A stretch of DNA of 64,000 bases from Proteus columbae (GCF_002777965.1 NZ_NGVR01000002.1:1-64000); one strand, 5' to 3'; shown: positions 20,733 through 31,015, counted from the first letter of the stretch. Numbers and translations are program-made. Notes: generated by a model from the letters alone, not told the origin.

Positions 20733-22235
20733 ATGAAAATGAAGAAAAAAAGAAATAAACCACTACAAATCAATGATATAACTATTATTGATGATAGTAA
20801 ACTTAAGAAAGCTATTACTGCGGCGGCGTTAGGTAATGCCATGGAATGGTTTGACTTTGGTGTCTACGGCTTCCTTGCATATGTCTTAGGTCAAGTGTTC
20901 TTCCCTGGTGCATCACCCGGTGTGCAGATGATTGCAGCTCTTGCCACATTCTCAGTGCCTTTCCTTGTTAGACCATTAGGTGGCATTGTATTTGGGATGC
21001 TAGGGGATAAATTTGGTCGTCAGAAAGTGTTATCTGTCACTATCATTATTATGGCACTCAGTACGTTTGCCATCGGTCTTATCCCTGCGTATGAAACCAT
21101 TGGTATTTGGGCACCCGTTTTACTATTACTCGCTAAATTAGCACAAGGTTTCTCTATCGGTGGTGAATATTCAGGAGCGGCGATTTTCGTTGCTGAATAC
21201 TCACCAGACCGTAAACGTGGATTTATGGGAAGCTGGTTAGACTTTGGTTCTATTGCTGGTTTTGTTATGGGGGCAGGTGTTGTTGTACTTATTTCTACTA
21301 TCCTAGGAGAAACAGCATTTCATGAGTGGGGATGGCGTATCCCGTTCTTCTTAGCATTACCATTAGGTCTTATAGGCTTATATTTACGTCATGCTTTAGA
21401 AGAAACGCCTGCATTCCAACAGCATGTTGATGAAATGAACAGCGATGACCGTAAATCTATCGAAAATCCACCGCGTGTTTCATTACGTGAAATCGCATCA
21501 AAATATTGGAAAAGCTTAACGGTATGTGTCGGTTTAGTGATTGCCACTAACGTGACCTACTATATGTTATTAACGTATATGCCGAGTTATTTATCTCATA
21601 ACTTAAATTATTCGGCAGATCACGGTGTACTGATCATCATCGCGATTATGATAGGGATGTTGTTTGTACAACCCGTCATTGGATTATTGAGCGATAAAAT
21701 TGGCCGTAAACCATTTGTTATCGGCGGTAGTATTGGGTTGTTTATTCTTGCTTACCCTGCGTTTATGATGATTAACAGTGATGAAATCGGTTTAATTTTC
21801 TTAGGATTATTAATTCTTGCGGTTCTACTTAACTGTTTTACTGGGGTAATGGCGTCTATTTTACCTGCCATATTCCCAACGCATATTCGTTATAGTGCAT
21901 TAGCTATCGCATTTAATATTTCTGTATTAGTGGCAGGTGCAACACCAACAGCAGCAGCATGGTTAGTTGAAGCAACTGGTGACTTATATATGCCTGCTTA
22001 TTATCTGATGATTGTCGCCGTTGTTGGTTTGATCACAGGAATTAAAATGATTGAAACCGCCAATAAACCTTTACGAGGTGCAACACCTGCGGCATCAGAT
22101 AAATCAGAGGCAAAAGAAATTCTGTCTGAGCATTATGATAATATCGAGCAACGTGTTGAAGATATTGAAGCTGAAATTGAGGCATTACAGAAAAAACGCC
22201 AAGCACTTATCGATCAACATCCTAAATTAGATTAA
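20733..22235 (+). CDS. proP: Proline/glycine betaine:H+ symporter ProP
   Basis: Major-facilitator osmoprotectant importer of the inner membrane. Twelve membrane segments begin after a charged N-terminus; GNAMEWFDFGVYGF, GMLGDKFGRQKVL and AQGFSIGGEYSGAA are family hallmarks. The C-terminal tail (about residues 450-500) is a heptad-like coiled coil (YDNIEQRVEDIEAEIEAL), which in E. coli ProP sets the osmolality threshold. 500 aa, matching E. coli. phrB starts 10 bp after the stop, so they are probably cotranscribed. Confidence 0.93.
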   Translation: MKMKKKRNKPLQINDITIIDDSKLKKAITAAALGNAMEWFDFGVYGFLAYVLGQVFFPGASPGVQMIAALATFSVPFLVRPLGGIVFGMLGDKFGRQKVLSVTIIIMALSTFAIGLIPAYETIGIWAPVLLLLAKLAQGFSIGGEYSGAAIFVAEYSPDRKRGFMGSWLDFGSIAGFVMGAGVVVLISTILGETAFHEWGWRIPFFLALPLGLIGLYLRHALEETPAFQQHVDEMNSDDRKSIENPPRVSLREIASKYWKSLTVCVGLVIATNVTYYMLLTYMPSYLSHNLNYSADHGVLIIIAIMIGMLFVQPVIGLLSDKIGRKPFVIGGSIGLFILAYPAFMMINSDEIGLIFLGLLILAVLLNCFTGVMASILPAIFPTHIRYSALAIAFNISVLVAGATPTAAAWLVEATGDLYMPAYYLMIVAVVGLITGIKMIETANKPLRGATPAASDKSEAKEILSEHYDNIEQRVEDIEAEIEALQKKRQALIDQHPKLD

Positions 22236-22245
22236 GAGAGGTTAC

Positions 22246-23673
22246 ATGCACCCGTCCCCTGTTCATTTAGTTTGGTTTCGTAATGATTTAAGAGTGACAG
22301 ATCACAAGGCACTCTTTCACGCTTGCCAAGATAAACAAGCACAGGTGCATGCTATTTTCACCGTAACGCCTGAACAATGGAAAGCTCACAATATGGCTTT
22401 GTCATGTCAGGCGTTCATTCATAATGCGTTGCTGGATCTTTCAATCTCACTAGCAAAACTCAATATTCCACTGACCGTTGTGATAAGCGATACTTATTCA
22501 AATGCGGCCGATAAAGTGGCTGAGTATTGCCAACAACATCACGTCACTGCGTTTTTTTTCAATCACCAATATGCCCTTAATGAACAACGCCGTGATAAAA
22601 AAATCACTGAATTACTGAAGAATAAGACAACCGTTTATGCTTATCATGACAATGTATTTATTCCACCGGGTAATGTAGTCACCCAACAAGGGGAAATGTA
22701 TAAAGTTTTTACTCCCTTTAGAAATGCATTTTTGCGACTCTTTTTTTCACAAAATAACGCTTCGTTACCTATCCCAGAGATCAGAACACATCAAAAAGCA
22801 GTATCACCTTTAAAAGCACCGCTATTTTCACTTGAAAATACAAGCTCGCTCTCTTTTGTCTCTACAGAAGAAGAGGCGCTTAAACGCTTAAAACAGTTCT
22901 GTTATGAAAGCGTGCCACATTATGCAAAATGGCGAGATATTCCTGCCGTTGATGGCACAAGCCGATTGTCTCCTTATCTTTCAATGGGATTACTGTCTAT
23001 TCGCCAATGCTTTAATCGCCTTTACCAAACTGAACCTGATTTTTTAGAAAACAGTACATCAGGCGCATTTGTTTGGTTTAATGAACTTATTTGGCGAGAA
23101 TTTTACCAACACTTAATTGTGGCAAATCCCAATTTATGCAAACACACTGCCTTTCAACTTTGGACAGAGAAAATTAATTGGCGTAACAACCAAGATGAAT
23201 TTAATGCTTGGACTCAAGGCTCAACGGGTTTCCCTATTATTGATGCTGCGATGCGACAGCTTAACCAAACAGGTTGGATGCATAACCGCTTACGTATGCT
23301 TACGGCAAGCTTTCTTATCAAAGATTTATTAATTGATTGGCGTTGGGGTGAGCGTTATTTTATGTCACAACTCATTGATGGTGATTTCGCATCAAATAAT
23401 GGGGGTTGGCAGTGGGCTGCATCAACAGGAACTGATGCCGTACCTTATTTTCGAATTTTTAATCCTACCACCCAAGGTCGTAAATTCGATCCTGATGGTG
23501 AATTTATCCGCCATTGGCTTCCTGAACTCGCCAATGTGCCGAGCAGATATATTCATACACCTCACGAATGGGCAGCAAAAACCAATAATTCTCTCGATTA
23601 CCCTTTACCGATTGTGGATCACGCTAAAGCACGAATAAGAGCCATTGAGGCTTATGAAGAAGCAAAAAAATAA
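22246..23673 (+). CDS. phrB: Deoxyribodipyrimidine photolyase
   Basis: Light-driven repair of cyclobutane pyrimidine dimers using FADH- and a folate antenna. The N-terminal photolyase domain starts HLVWFRNDLRVTDHKAL, and the FAD-binding C-terminal half has WFNELIWREFYQHL, TGWMHNRLRM and the DGDFASNNGGWQWAASTGTD signature near 380. 475 aa is typical (E. coli 472). Ten bases after proP with an AGAGAGG ribosome site. In E. coli phrB has different neighbours. Confidence 0.96.
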   Translation: MHPSPVHLVWFRNDLRVTDHKALFHACQDKQAQVHAIFTVTPEQWKAHNMALSCQAFIHNALLDLSISLAKLNIPLTVVISDTYSNAADKVAEYCQQHHVTAFFFNHQYALNEQRRDKKITELLKNKTTVYAYHDNVFIPPGNVVTQQGEMYKVFTPFRNAFLRLFFSQNNASLPIPEIRTHQKAVSPLKAPLFSLENTSSLSFVSTEEEALKRLKQFCYESVPHYAKWRDIPAVDGTSRLSPYLSMGLLSIRQCFNRLYQTEPDFLENSTSGAFVWFNELIWREFYQHLIVANPNLCKHTAFQLWTEKINWRNNQDEFNAWTQGSTGFPIIDAAMRQLNQTGWMHNRLRMLTASFLIKDLLIDWRWGERYFMSQLIDGDFASNNGGWQWAASTGTDAVPYFRIFNPTTQGRKFDPDGEFIRHWLPELANVPSRYIHTPHEWAAKTNNSLDYPLPIVDHAKARIRAIEAYEEAKK

Positions 23674-23707
23674 AACCAATATCAGAGATAAGAGATTAAA
23701 AACAAAA

Positions 23708-23736
23708 AAACAGCGCTGTTATTAAGCGCTGTTTTT
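23708..23736. terminator. Bidirectional terminator between phrB and ppc
   Basis: AAACAGCGCT pairs with AGCGCTGTTT (10 bp, 7-nt loop), with A7 before and T5 after. It serves both convergent genes. Confidence 0.9.
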
Positions 23737-23756
23737 ATTTCTAAATACTGATGACT

Positions 23757-26393
23757 CTAGCCTGTATTACGCATACCCGCAGCAATACCTGCAATAGTGA
23801 CCATTAGTGCCTGTTCAATTCGAGGATCCGACTCACTATGTGTGCGAGAACGCTGTAACAACTCAGCCTGAAGTACGTTTAATGGATCGGTATACACATT
23901 ACGTAGTGCAATAGATTCAGCAACCCATGGTAAATCCGCCATTAAGTGTTCATCTTTTGATATTGCCAAGACACTCTTAATATCATCAGAAAGTTGCTGA
24001 CGTAATTTAGACCCAAGTGGCCATAAACGCTCTTCAACTAAACGTTGATCGTAATATTCCGCTAACCATAAATCCGCTTTGGCGTACACCATTTCCAACA
24101 TCGCAATACGTGTATTAAAGAACGGCCAGTTCTCACACATATCGTCTAATACTACTTGTTTTCCAGCATCAATTTCATGTTGTAAAGCGGCACCAGCCCC
24201 CAACCAAGCAGGTAACATTAAGCGGTTTTGAGTCCATGCGAAGATCCACGGAATAGCACGCAAGGTTTCAACACCACCTGTAGGACGACGTTTTGCAGGA
24301 CGCGAACCTAATGGTAATTTACCCAACTCTCCTTCTGGCGTTGCTGCTCTAAAGTAAGGAACAAAGTCTTCTTGCCCTCGCACATAGTCACGATACATTG
24401 CGCAAGAAACGTCAGATAAGGAATCCATTACCTCAATCCAAGGCGCTTTTGGCTCTGGCGGTGGCAATAAATTTGCTTCTAAGATTGCACCGGCATAATG
24501 AGCAAGGCTACTGATTGTGACTTGTGGTAATCCGAACTTAAAGCGGATCATTTCGCCTTGTTCCGTCACACGCAGACCCCCTTTTAAACTTCCTGGTGGT
24601 TGAGAAAGTAATGCTGCATGTGCTGGCGCACCACCACGACCAATCGTACCGCCACGTCCATGGAATAGTGTTAATGTCACACCTGATTTTTCACAAAGTT
24701 TGATTAATGCATCTTGAGCACGATATTGCGCCCATGATGCCGCCATCACACCCGCATCTTTTGCAGAGTCTGAATAACCAATCATCACCATTTGTTTGTC
24801 ATCGATTAAATCGCGATACCAAGGAATATCAAACAAACGGGTCATTACGCTTTCAGCATTATTTAAATCTTCAAGCGTTTCAAATAAAGGAGCAACAGGT
24901 AATCGAATATTTGCACCAGCTTCTTTCAGTAATAGTTTTACAGCTAATACATCAGAAGGCACTTTTGCCATTGATATCACATAAGAGGCGATAGAATCTT
25001 TAGGTGATTGTGCAATGACACGACAAGTCTCAAATACTTCTTGAGTTGCTGCACTTGGTTGCCAATTTGTCGGGATCAGTGGGCGTTTAGAATTTAACTC
25101 TTCAAGTAAGAACGTTTGTTTTTGCTCTTCAGACCAATTGGCATAATCACCAAGCTCTAAATATTGAGTCAATTCAGAGAGTGCTTCAGTGTGATTGGTA
25201 CTTTCTTGGCGAATATCCAGTTTCACCAGTTGTAAGCCAAAACAACGAATACGGCGTAATGTATCTAACAGTTGTCCATTGGCAATAATACGCATACCAC
25301 ATTGAGTCAGCGATTGATAACATGCGTATAACGGCTCCCAAAGTTCTTCATTATCAATCAATAAGCCTTCTGGTGGTAACGACTGTAATCCTTTAATGCG
25401 TTGCTCTAAATAATCGCGAGTCACTTGTAAACGTGTACGCAATTGTTTAGCTATTTCACGATAAGGCTCTGCAACTTCAGCACCTCCCGCTAATTCACGC
25501 AGTTCAGGTGTACTTTCTGTCATTGAAAGTTCTGAAACAAGGACTTGAATATCATTTAAGAATAAATCAGCGGCTTTCCAACGGCTTAATAGTAACGCAT
25601 GGCGTGTGATTTCAGCCGTCACATTTGGGTTGCCATCACGATCTCCCCCCATCCATGAGGTAAAACGAATAGGAGAAGCTTCTACTGGTAAGTTGTAATC
25701 AATGGATTCTTTAAGCTGCTCATTAAATTCACGTAAAAAAGCAGGAACACCTTCCCATAAGCTATTTTCAACAACCGCAAAACCCCATTTCGCTTCATCA
25801 ATAGGTGTTGGGCGAATTTTTCTAATTTCATCAGTGTGCCATGATTGGGCTACTAATTGGCGCAGACGGCGCATAATATTAGTACGCTCGTAATCCGCTA
25901 AATCATCGTGGTCAAGTTGAGATAAACAGGTATTTACTTCAACCAGCTTATGAATAAGTGTGCGACGTGCAATTTCGGTTGGGTGTGCTGTTAATACCAG
26001 CTCAATAGAGATTTGCTCTACTGCTTCTTTTAATTGCTGGTCGGTAAAATTCTTATCTTTTAGTCGGGTGATCAGTTTTGCCAATGCCACAGGATTACTA
26101 GCCGCTTCACCGTGAGGCGAAATGCTATGGTATTGTTCTGCCACGTTCGTCAGGTTTAAGAATTGATTGAATGCTCTAGCAACAGGCAATAATTCATCAT
26201 TAGAGAGATTTTGTAACGTCAACAACAGTTTTTGCCGCTGAACTTCATTACCCGCTCGTGACGATTTAGATAATTTTCGAATAGATTCAACCTTATCTAA
26301 AATTTCTTCACCGAGTGCTTCTTTTATCGTTTCTCCAAGTAGCTTGCCAAGCATACTGACATTGCTACGCATAGCAGAATATTGTTGATTCAT
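23757..26393 (-). CDS. ppc: Phosphoenolpyruvate carboxylase
   Basis: Carboxylates PEP to oxaloacetate, the main anaplerotic reaction. Both family signatures are visible: [12 protein letters not shown] with the catalytic His near residue 138, and the glycine-rich [18 protein letters not shown] loop near 578-595. The conserved C-terminus MRNTG is intact. 878 aa (E. coli 883). In E. coli ppc lies next to argE; here argE and ppc are separated by the 14-24 kb variable segment. Confidence 0.97.
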   Translation of the reverse strand: MNQQYSAMRSNVSMLGKLLGETIKEALGEEILDKVESIRKLSKSSRAGNEVQRQKLLLTLQNLSNDELLPVARAFNQFLNLTNVAEQYHSISPHGEAASNPVALAKLITRLKDKNFTDQQLKEAVEQISIELVLTAHPTEIARRTLIHKLVEVNTCLSQLDHDDLADYERTNIMRRLRQLVAQSWHTDEIRKIRPTPIDEAKWGFAVVENSLWEGVPAFLREFNEQLKESIDYNLPVEASPIRFTSWMGGDRDGNPNVTAEITRHALLLSRWKAADLFLNDIQVLVSELSMTESTPELRELAGGAEVAEPYREIAKQLRTRLQVTRDYLEQRIKGLQSLPPEGLLIDNEELWEPLYACYQSLTQCGMRIIANGQLLDTLRRIRCFGLQLVKLDIRQESTNHTEALSELTQYLELGDYANWSEEQKQTFLLEELNSKRPLIPTNWQPSAATQEVFETCRVIAQSPKDSIASYVISMAKVPSDVLAVKLLLKEAGANIRLPVAPLFETLEDLNNAESVMTRLFDIPWYRDLIDDKQMVMIGYSDSAKDAGVMAASWAQYRAQDALIKLCEKSGVTLTLFHGRGGTIGRGGAPAHAALLSQPPGSLKGGLRVTEQGEMIRFKFGLPQVTISSLAHYAGAILEANLLPPPEPKAPWIEVMDSLSDVSCAMYRDYVRGQEDFVPYFRAATPEGELGKLPLGSRPAKRRPTGGVETLRAIPWIFAWTQNRLMLPAWLGAGAALQHEIDAGKQVVLDDMCENWPFFNTRIAMLEMVYAKADLWLAEYYDQRLVEERLWPLGSKLRQQLSDDIKSVLAISKDEHLMADLPWVAESIALRNVYTDPLNVLQAELLQRSRTHSESDPRIEQALMVTIAGIAAGMRNTG

Positions 26394-26719
26394 AAGACTC
26401 CTGACCTTGTCTTTGTGGCGGTAACAACATGCTTCTTCCTATTAGAAAAGTCATGTCCTCCCAGTTGTGTAATTAACTTTCATTTCTGATGTGACTTTAT
26501 TTTGATTTTTGTGATAAGCCACACTGCTTTTTTTACTTAGCCTACTATTCATATCAGAAAATAATCGGTTTGGGGGATTTTTCTGAAATTTAATTACGGC
26601 TTTAGTCTTATTAGAATGGCTAATATTCATGCTGTTCTAGCTCAATTTTATCGAGAATAAGGACATTTTTTCGTTTCTTATCTACAGTGAAGAGTTTTTT
26701 ACTAAAAAGGGAGGGATAC

Positions 26720-26797
26720 GTGAAAATTTATCTGGCGAGAAATTTAGATGATTTTTTTAATATTGATAAATTGTCTGGTCTGTTTTTTGATTTTTAA
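26720..26797 (+). CDS. Possible 25-aa small protein
   Basis: A GTG start with GGAGG 5 bp upstream opens a 25-codon frame whose product is acidic-aromatic (starts MKIYLARN, ends FFDF). The ribosome site is the strongest argument. No similarity recognised, and no clear promoter. It could be spurious or the remnant of a longer gene. Confidence 0.2.
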   Translation: MKIYLARNLDDFFNIDKLSGLFFDF

Positions 26798-26907
26798 CTT
26801 ATTTTATCGATGGGCTATAACTTCCGTTTCTATTTCACTCCTTATTTTTCTTCTTTTTTACATTTTTACTAGATTAAAATTTCCGATTAAAATTTTCATA
26901 AGATAAA

Positions 26908-26937
26908 AACGAATAAAGCGCTGAATATCAGCGCTTT
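26908..26937 (-). terminator. Hairpin terminator downstream of the small gene
   Basis: AAAGCGCTGA pairs with TCAGCGCTTT (10 bp, 3-nt loop, 26915-26937). On the minus strand it is followed by a T-rich stretch (TTTATTCGTTTTTATC), consistent with ending the leftward small gene at 27015-27172. Confidence 0.65.
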
Positions 26938-27014
26938 AAATTAAGAATAACGAATTGTTTTTTCAGTAAGTTAAGTTGTCTGTTATAAAACAGGTGGTAA
27001 ATCGAATTGTACTC

Positions 27015-27172
27015 TTAATAACGTTTAAACACGTTGTAACTGTACTTCAACTTCCACTCAAGACGCTTAAATTTCACATCATGAGCTACTGACAAAAGTT
27101 CTCTTTAGCTTGATGGTTCACCTCCGTCATTTCATTTCTTAGTGGGACAATCTGTCTTACTACTTTTGACAT
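27015..27172 (-). pseudogene. Small basic-protein gene, apparently interrupted by a one-base frameshift
   Basis: ATG at 27172 has AAGGAG 7 bp upstream and an exact GCTATACTTAA -10 element further up. The frame as read stops at 27086 after 28 codons (MSKVVRQIVPLRNEM...). One extra T in the TTTT run near 27096 would give an uninterrupted 52-aa basic protein ending YSYNVFKRY at 27015, and a terminator follows. I do not recognise the family. Either a broken gene, a slippage-controlled gene, a sequencing error, or a real 28-aa product. Confidence 0.45.
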
Positions 27173-27200
27173 CAATCGCTCCTTTGTGACTAGAGATAAG

Positions 27201-27211
27201 TTAAGTATAGC
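27201..27211 (-). promoter_or_regulatory. RpoS-type -10 element of the small gene
   Basis: The minus strand reads GCTATACTTAA, identical to the extended -10 preferred by sigma-S (KCTATACTTAA). It is placed to give a leader of about 20 nt before the AAGGAG of the 27172 start codon. The -35 region is weak, as is common for sigma-S promoters. Confidence 0.6.
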
Positions 27212-27254
27212 CAAAGAAATTAAAAAAATTGGGTGATATGACACAAATATGACA

Positions 27255-27292
27255 AAAGATTATCAGCAAAAAATAACCTGCTGATAATCTTT
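27255..27292 (-). terminator. Terminator after metL
   Basis: AAAGATTATCAGCA pairs with TGCTGATAATCTTT (14 bp) around a 10-nt loop, 20 bp after the metL stop. A short TTTT follows on the minus strand. Confidence 0.8.
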
Positions 27293-27312
27293 ATAAAAGA
27301 GAAAAAATTAAA

Positions 27313-29751
27313 TTACAGTAACTGAGAAAGGCGGTTTAAATCTGACTGAATTGCGCCTGCGGTCACATCTCTGCCAGCGCCCGGCCCTCTGATCACAAGC
27401 GGATTATCACGATACCAACGGCTTTCAATCGCAAATAAATTATCCCCCGGTAACAGTGAAGCAAGAGGATGTTCTTTTCTCACTGCTTCAACCCCAACTT
27501 TTGCTTTACCATTAGCATCAAAACGAGCGATATAACGTAATACCATGTCCATCTCATTTGCGGCGGCTAATCGCTGTGCCATTTGTTCATTAATCAGCGC
27601 ACTGTTATCAAAAAATTCTTCTAAGGATCCCGTTTCAGCTTGCACTGGCACTAAAGATTCAACGCGAACCTGCTCCGGCTCAATGTCATAACCTGCTTCA
27701 CGAGCAAGAATAACCAGTTTACGCATCACATCTTGCCCTGATAAATCAATTCGCGGATCAGGCTCTGTTAATCCTTGTTGCCAAGCTTGTTCCACCAACT
27801 CACTGAAAGGAACTGTGCCATCAAATTGCAAGAATAACCAAGAAAGCGTGCCAGAGAAAATACCGCTAATTGATAAAATAGTGTCACCACTTTCACGCAG
27901 ATCACGCACCGTATGATTAATTGGTAAACCCGCACCCACAGTGGCGTTATATAACCAATGGCGACCTGTTTTAGAAAAAGCATCTCTTGTGGCACGATAG
28001 CGTAAACTTGAAGCCGAACCAGCAATTTTATTTGCACTGATAACATGAAAACCGTAGCTTGCAAAATCTTCATAAGAAGCAGCAAGAGACTCATTGGCAG
28101 TAATATCAACAACCACTAAATCATCATAAGGATGAGCTCTCATCCAAAGATAAAGAGACTCTTCATTATGTTCTGTGGCTTCTTCATCAAAGAAAGCCAA
28201 TGCACGACTTGGATTAATACCTTGATAATCAAGTAAACTACGACGGCTATCAACAACACCCGCTAAAATAAACTCAAAATCACTACGCGCTGATAAAGGC
28301 TCTTGTTCACGAGCAAACAATTCTAACCAACGTGAACCAATATTCCCTTTACCAAACAGCACTAAGCCAATCTGTTTTTCAGCTCTAAATAATGTTTGAT
28401 GCAAACCTTGCAGTAAGTGCTCAGTATAATTACGTAACACCGCAACTAAACTGATGTTATCTTCAGCATGCCAAATAAATTCAACTGGTTGGTCTTTAAG
28501 TTGTTGATAAAAACGATGACAATGTAATGGATTTTTACAGACACCTGCTCCCACTAAAGCCACTAATGAGAAGCCTTCTCGTAAATGTAATTTACCCGGT
28601 AAAACTGCATCTTGTAATACATCTAATGCACTGTTAGCTACTTCACTGGTATAGCAAAGTTGTAAAAGTTGACTATCACTGTCTACACCTGTTGCTAAAG
28701 GACGTATTTGAGCACGTTTAAGTAACTCATCAACTTCTTTCGCTACTTGTTCAAAATTTTGATGAGATGAGAGTTGGAGCTCAATCAAACAAACATCATC
28801 ATGACTAGTAACGATTTTAGCACCCGTTCCTGATGCCAAAACACGTTCTATACGAGTTGAACCCTGTTCGGGTTGATAGCTACAACGAAGTTGTAAATCA
28901 ATATTACTGCCTGAAACGGGTTGAAGTGTACGCGTATGTAAAACTGGGGCAGCTAATCGAGCCAATTCACTCGCTTCATCTAAACGCAATAAGGGTAATA
29001 AACAAGCATCTTTTACTTTACGAGGATCTGCACTATAAACACCCGCAACATCACTCCAAATTGTGACTTTTCCGACATCAGCTAAAGCACCCACTTGTGT
29101 TGCAGAGTAGTCACTACCGTTACGACCTAATAAAACCGTTTCACCTTGTTGATTGCGACTAATAAAACCAGTGACAACAAAACGGCTTTCAGGATGTTTT
29201 GCTAATAGTGATTGTAGTAATGGGCGAGATAACGTTTCGTTTACTTGTGGCTGAGCCGCTCTTTCAGCACACAAGAACTCACGCGCATCTAACCACACAC
29301 TTGGTAAACCTTGCTCTGTAAGCAAATTCGCCATTAACCTTGCAGACCAAATTTCACCGTGGCCGACAACTTCTGCATAAGTTGCGTCTGTAATTGGTTT
29401 ATCCAACAAATAACTTAAGCGTTCAAGATCAGCAATAAAAGCTTGAGAAAGTAATTCTGCATTCTCTTTTGAAAGCAGCCCTTCTATTAAAGATAACTGG
29501 TAGCGGCGCAAAGTTTGCTGAACTTGATGGGCCGAAATACGATCACTTTGGCTAAGTTTTAGCCAACTAATCAACTGATTCGTTGTAGAGCCTGCCGCAG
29601 AAACCACCATTAGGTCATTAGGTTGGCTATAGTTCGTCATGATATTCACGACACGTTGATAACATTTTATGTCCGCAAGACTGCTACCACCGAATTTATG
29701 TAACTGCCGGCAAATCGGCTCCGCCTGTTGTTTAATCGCCACTACGCTCAT
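27313..29751 (-). CDS. metL: Bifunctional aspartokinase II / homoserine dehydrogenase II
   Basis: First and third steps of the aspartate pathway towards methionine. The N-terminal aspartokinase begins LHKFGGSSLADIKCYQRV; GRNGSDYSATQVGALADV near residue 215 is the kinase loop. The homoserine dehydrogenase part starts near 460 with LVLFGKGNIGSRWLELF and contains NKIAGS and the GAGLPINHTVRDL segment. 812 aa (E. coli 810). Nine bases after metB, so cotranscribed and under MetJ control. metF, which follows metL in E. coli, is not present. Confidence 0.96.
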   Translation of the reverse strand: MSVVAIKQQAEPICRQLHKFGGSSLADIKCYQRVVNIMTNYSQPNDLMVVSAAGSTTNQLISWLKLSQSDRISAHQVQQTLRRYQLSLIEGLLSKENAELLSQAFIADLERLSYLLDKPITDATYAEVVGHGEIWSARLMANLLTEQGLPSVWLDAREFLCAERAAQPQVNETLSRPLLQSLLAKHPESRFVVTGFISRNQQGETVLLGRNGSDYSATQVGALADVGKVTIWSDVAGVYSADPRKVKDACLLPLLRLDEASELARLAAPVLHTRTLQPVSGSNIDLQLRCSYQPEQGSTRIERVLASGTGAKIVTSHDDVCLIELQLSSHQNFEQVAKEVDELLKRAQIRPLATGVDSDSQLLQLCYTSEVANSALDVLQDAVLPGKLHLREGFSLVALVGAGVCKNPLHCHRFYQQLKDQPVEFIWHAEDNISLVAVLRNYTEHLLQGLHQTLFRAEKQIGLVLFGKGNIGSRWLELFAREQEPLSARSDFEFILAGVVDSRRSLLDYQGINPSRALAFFDEEATEHNEESLYLWMRAHPYDDLVVVDITANESLAASYEDFASYGFHVISANKIAGSASSLRYRATRDAFSKTGRHWLYNATVGAGLPINHTVRDLRESGDTILSISGIFSGTLSWLFLQFDGTVPFSELVEQAWQQGLTEPDPRIDLSGQDVMRKLVILAREAGYDIEPEQVRVESLVPVQAETGSLEEFFDNSALINEQMAQRLAAANEMDMVLRYIARFDANGKAKVGVEAVRKEHPLASLLPGDNLFAIESRWYRDNPLVIRGPGAGRDVTAGAIQSDLNRLSQLL

Positions 29752-29760
29752 GATCCATGG

Positions 29761-30921
29761 TTACCTTTTAGTTGCTGCATCAAACGCACTTTGCAAATCA
29801 TTGATTAAATCCTGGCTATCTTCAATACCCACTGAGATACGAAGTAATGAGGGGCTGATCCCTGCTGTTTTTTTCGCTTCTTCTGACATACCTGCATGTG
29901 TCATGGTGGCAGGATGACAGATTAAGGTTTCTACTCCACCTAAAGATTCTGCCAGTGTAAAGAGTGTTAATTGAGATAAAAAGAGTTTAATCACATCCAA
30001 TCCTCCTTTTAACTCAAAACTTAACATTGCACCGAAACCTTGTTGCTGTTTTTTGGCTATTTTATGACCAACATGATTTTCCAGTGCGGGGTAATACAGT
30101 TTTTCGACTAATGGCTGTGCTTGTAAAAACGCCACTAATGCCTGTGCATTTTCTTGCTGAAGTCGAATTCGAGGTACTAATGTTCTTATACCTCGTAATA
30201 ATAAATAGCTATCAAATGCGCCAGATGTGACGCCAATATTATTCGCCCACCAGCTTAGCTCCTCAAGTTGTTTCTGACACTGACAGATAACAACACCAGC
30301 AACAATATCTGAATGTCCATTGAGATATTTTGTGCATGAATGCACAACAATATCAGCGCCTAATGCTAACGGCTTTTGCAAGACAGGGCTCATAAAGGTG
30401 TTATCAGCAACCACTAAAGCACCTTGTTGATGAGCAAGTTCACTGATTTTTTGAATATCCGTTATTCTTAAAAGAGGATTACTTGGTGTTTCGATAAAAA
30501 CAATTTTAGGCTGATGCGCCAAAGCCTGCTGAAGTGCAATATCATCATTTTGATCAACAAAAATCACACTGTAAGCACCACGCTCTTGTTGGCTGTTAAA
30601 AAGACGATAGCTTCCCCCATAGCAATCATGAGGCGCAACAATCACATCGCCAGGTTTTAGAAAAACCGTACAAATTAAATGAATGGCTGACATTCCGCTG
30701 CTAGTGACAACTGCCCCCACTCCACCTTCTAGCTCGGCTAATGCCTTTTGCACCATATCGCGTGTTGGATTGCCTCGACGAGAATAATCATGATCACGGG
30801 GCTGATTAAATTCTAAAAAATTATAGGTACTAGAAAGATAGATAGGCGGTACGACACAACCAAATTGAGTGTCTTCATTTAGCCCATTATGGATAGCAAT
30901 TGTTGCTGTTTTCTTCGTCAT
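29761..30921 (-). CDS. metB: Cystathionine gamma-synthase
   Basis: PLP enzyme joining O-succinylhomoserine and cysteine into cystathionine. YSRRGNPTRDMVQKALAELEGG near the N-terminus and the PLP lysine in VVHSCTKYLNGHSD near residue 198 are the family motifs. 386 aa equals E. coli MetB. First gene of metBL, divergent from metJ across five met boxes. Confidence 0.97.
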   Translation of the reverse strand: MTKKTATIAIHNGLNEDTQFGCVVPPIYLSSTYNFLEFNQPRDHDYSRRGNPTRDMVQKALAELEGGVGAVVTSSGMSAIHLICTVFLKPGDVIVAPHDCYGGSYRLFNSQQERGAYSVIFVDQNDDIALQQALAHQPKIVFIETPSNPLLRITDIQKISELAHQQGALVVADNTFMSPVLQKPLALGADIVVHSCTKYLNGHSDIVAGVVICQCQKQLEELSWWANNIGVTSGAFDSYLLLRGIRTLVPRIRLQQENAQALVAFLQAQPLVEKLYYPALENHVGHKIAKKQQQGFGAMLSFELKGGLDVIKLFLSQLTLFTLAESLGGVETLICHPATMTHAGMSEEAKKTAGISPSLLRISVGIEDSQDLINDLQSAFDAATKR

Positions 30922-30975
30922 ACAGGCACCTTGTCACAGCGATAAGTGGAGAAGTTTACAACAGCATATCCAATT

Positions 30976-31015
30976 AGACACCAAGACGTCAACACATCTA
31001 GACATCTAAACTCCT
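30976..31015. promoter_or_regulatory. Five tandem met boxes (MetJ operator)
   Basis: Contiguous 8-bp repeats of the AGACGTCT type begin at 30976, 30984, 30992, 31000 and 31008. AGACGTCA and AGACATCT match 7 of 8 positions, ACACATCT 6 of 8, and the outer two are weaker. MetJ dimers bind such tandem boxes cooperatively with SAM, so this operator represses metBL and probably metJ. Confidence 0.88.

Larger units (their letters stand above)
26394..27085. other. Junction region between ppc and the small gene upstream of it
   Basis: No standard gene. It holds the ppc upstream region, a 25-codon ORF candidate (26720-26797) and a hairpin terminator (26915-26937). In E. coli the metL side of this junction continues with metF and katG, which are absent here, so the region probably marks a rearrangement boundary. 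Confidence 0.5.
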
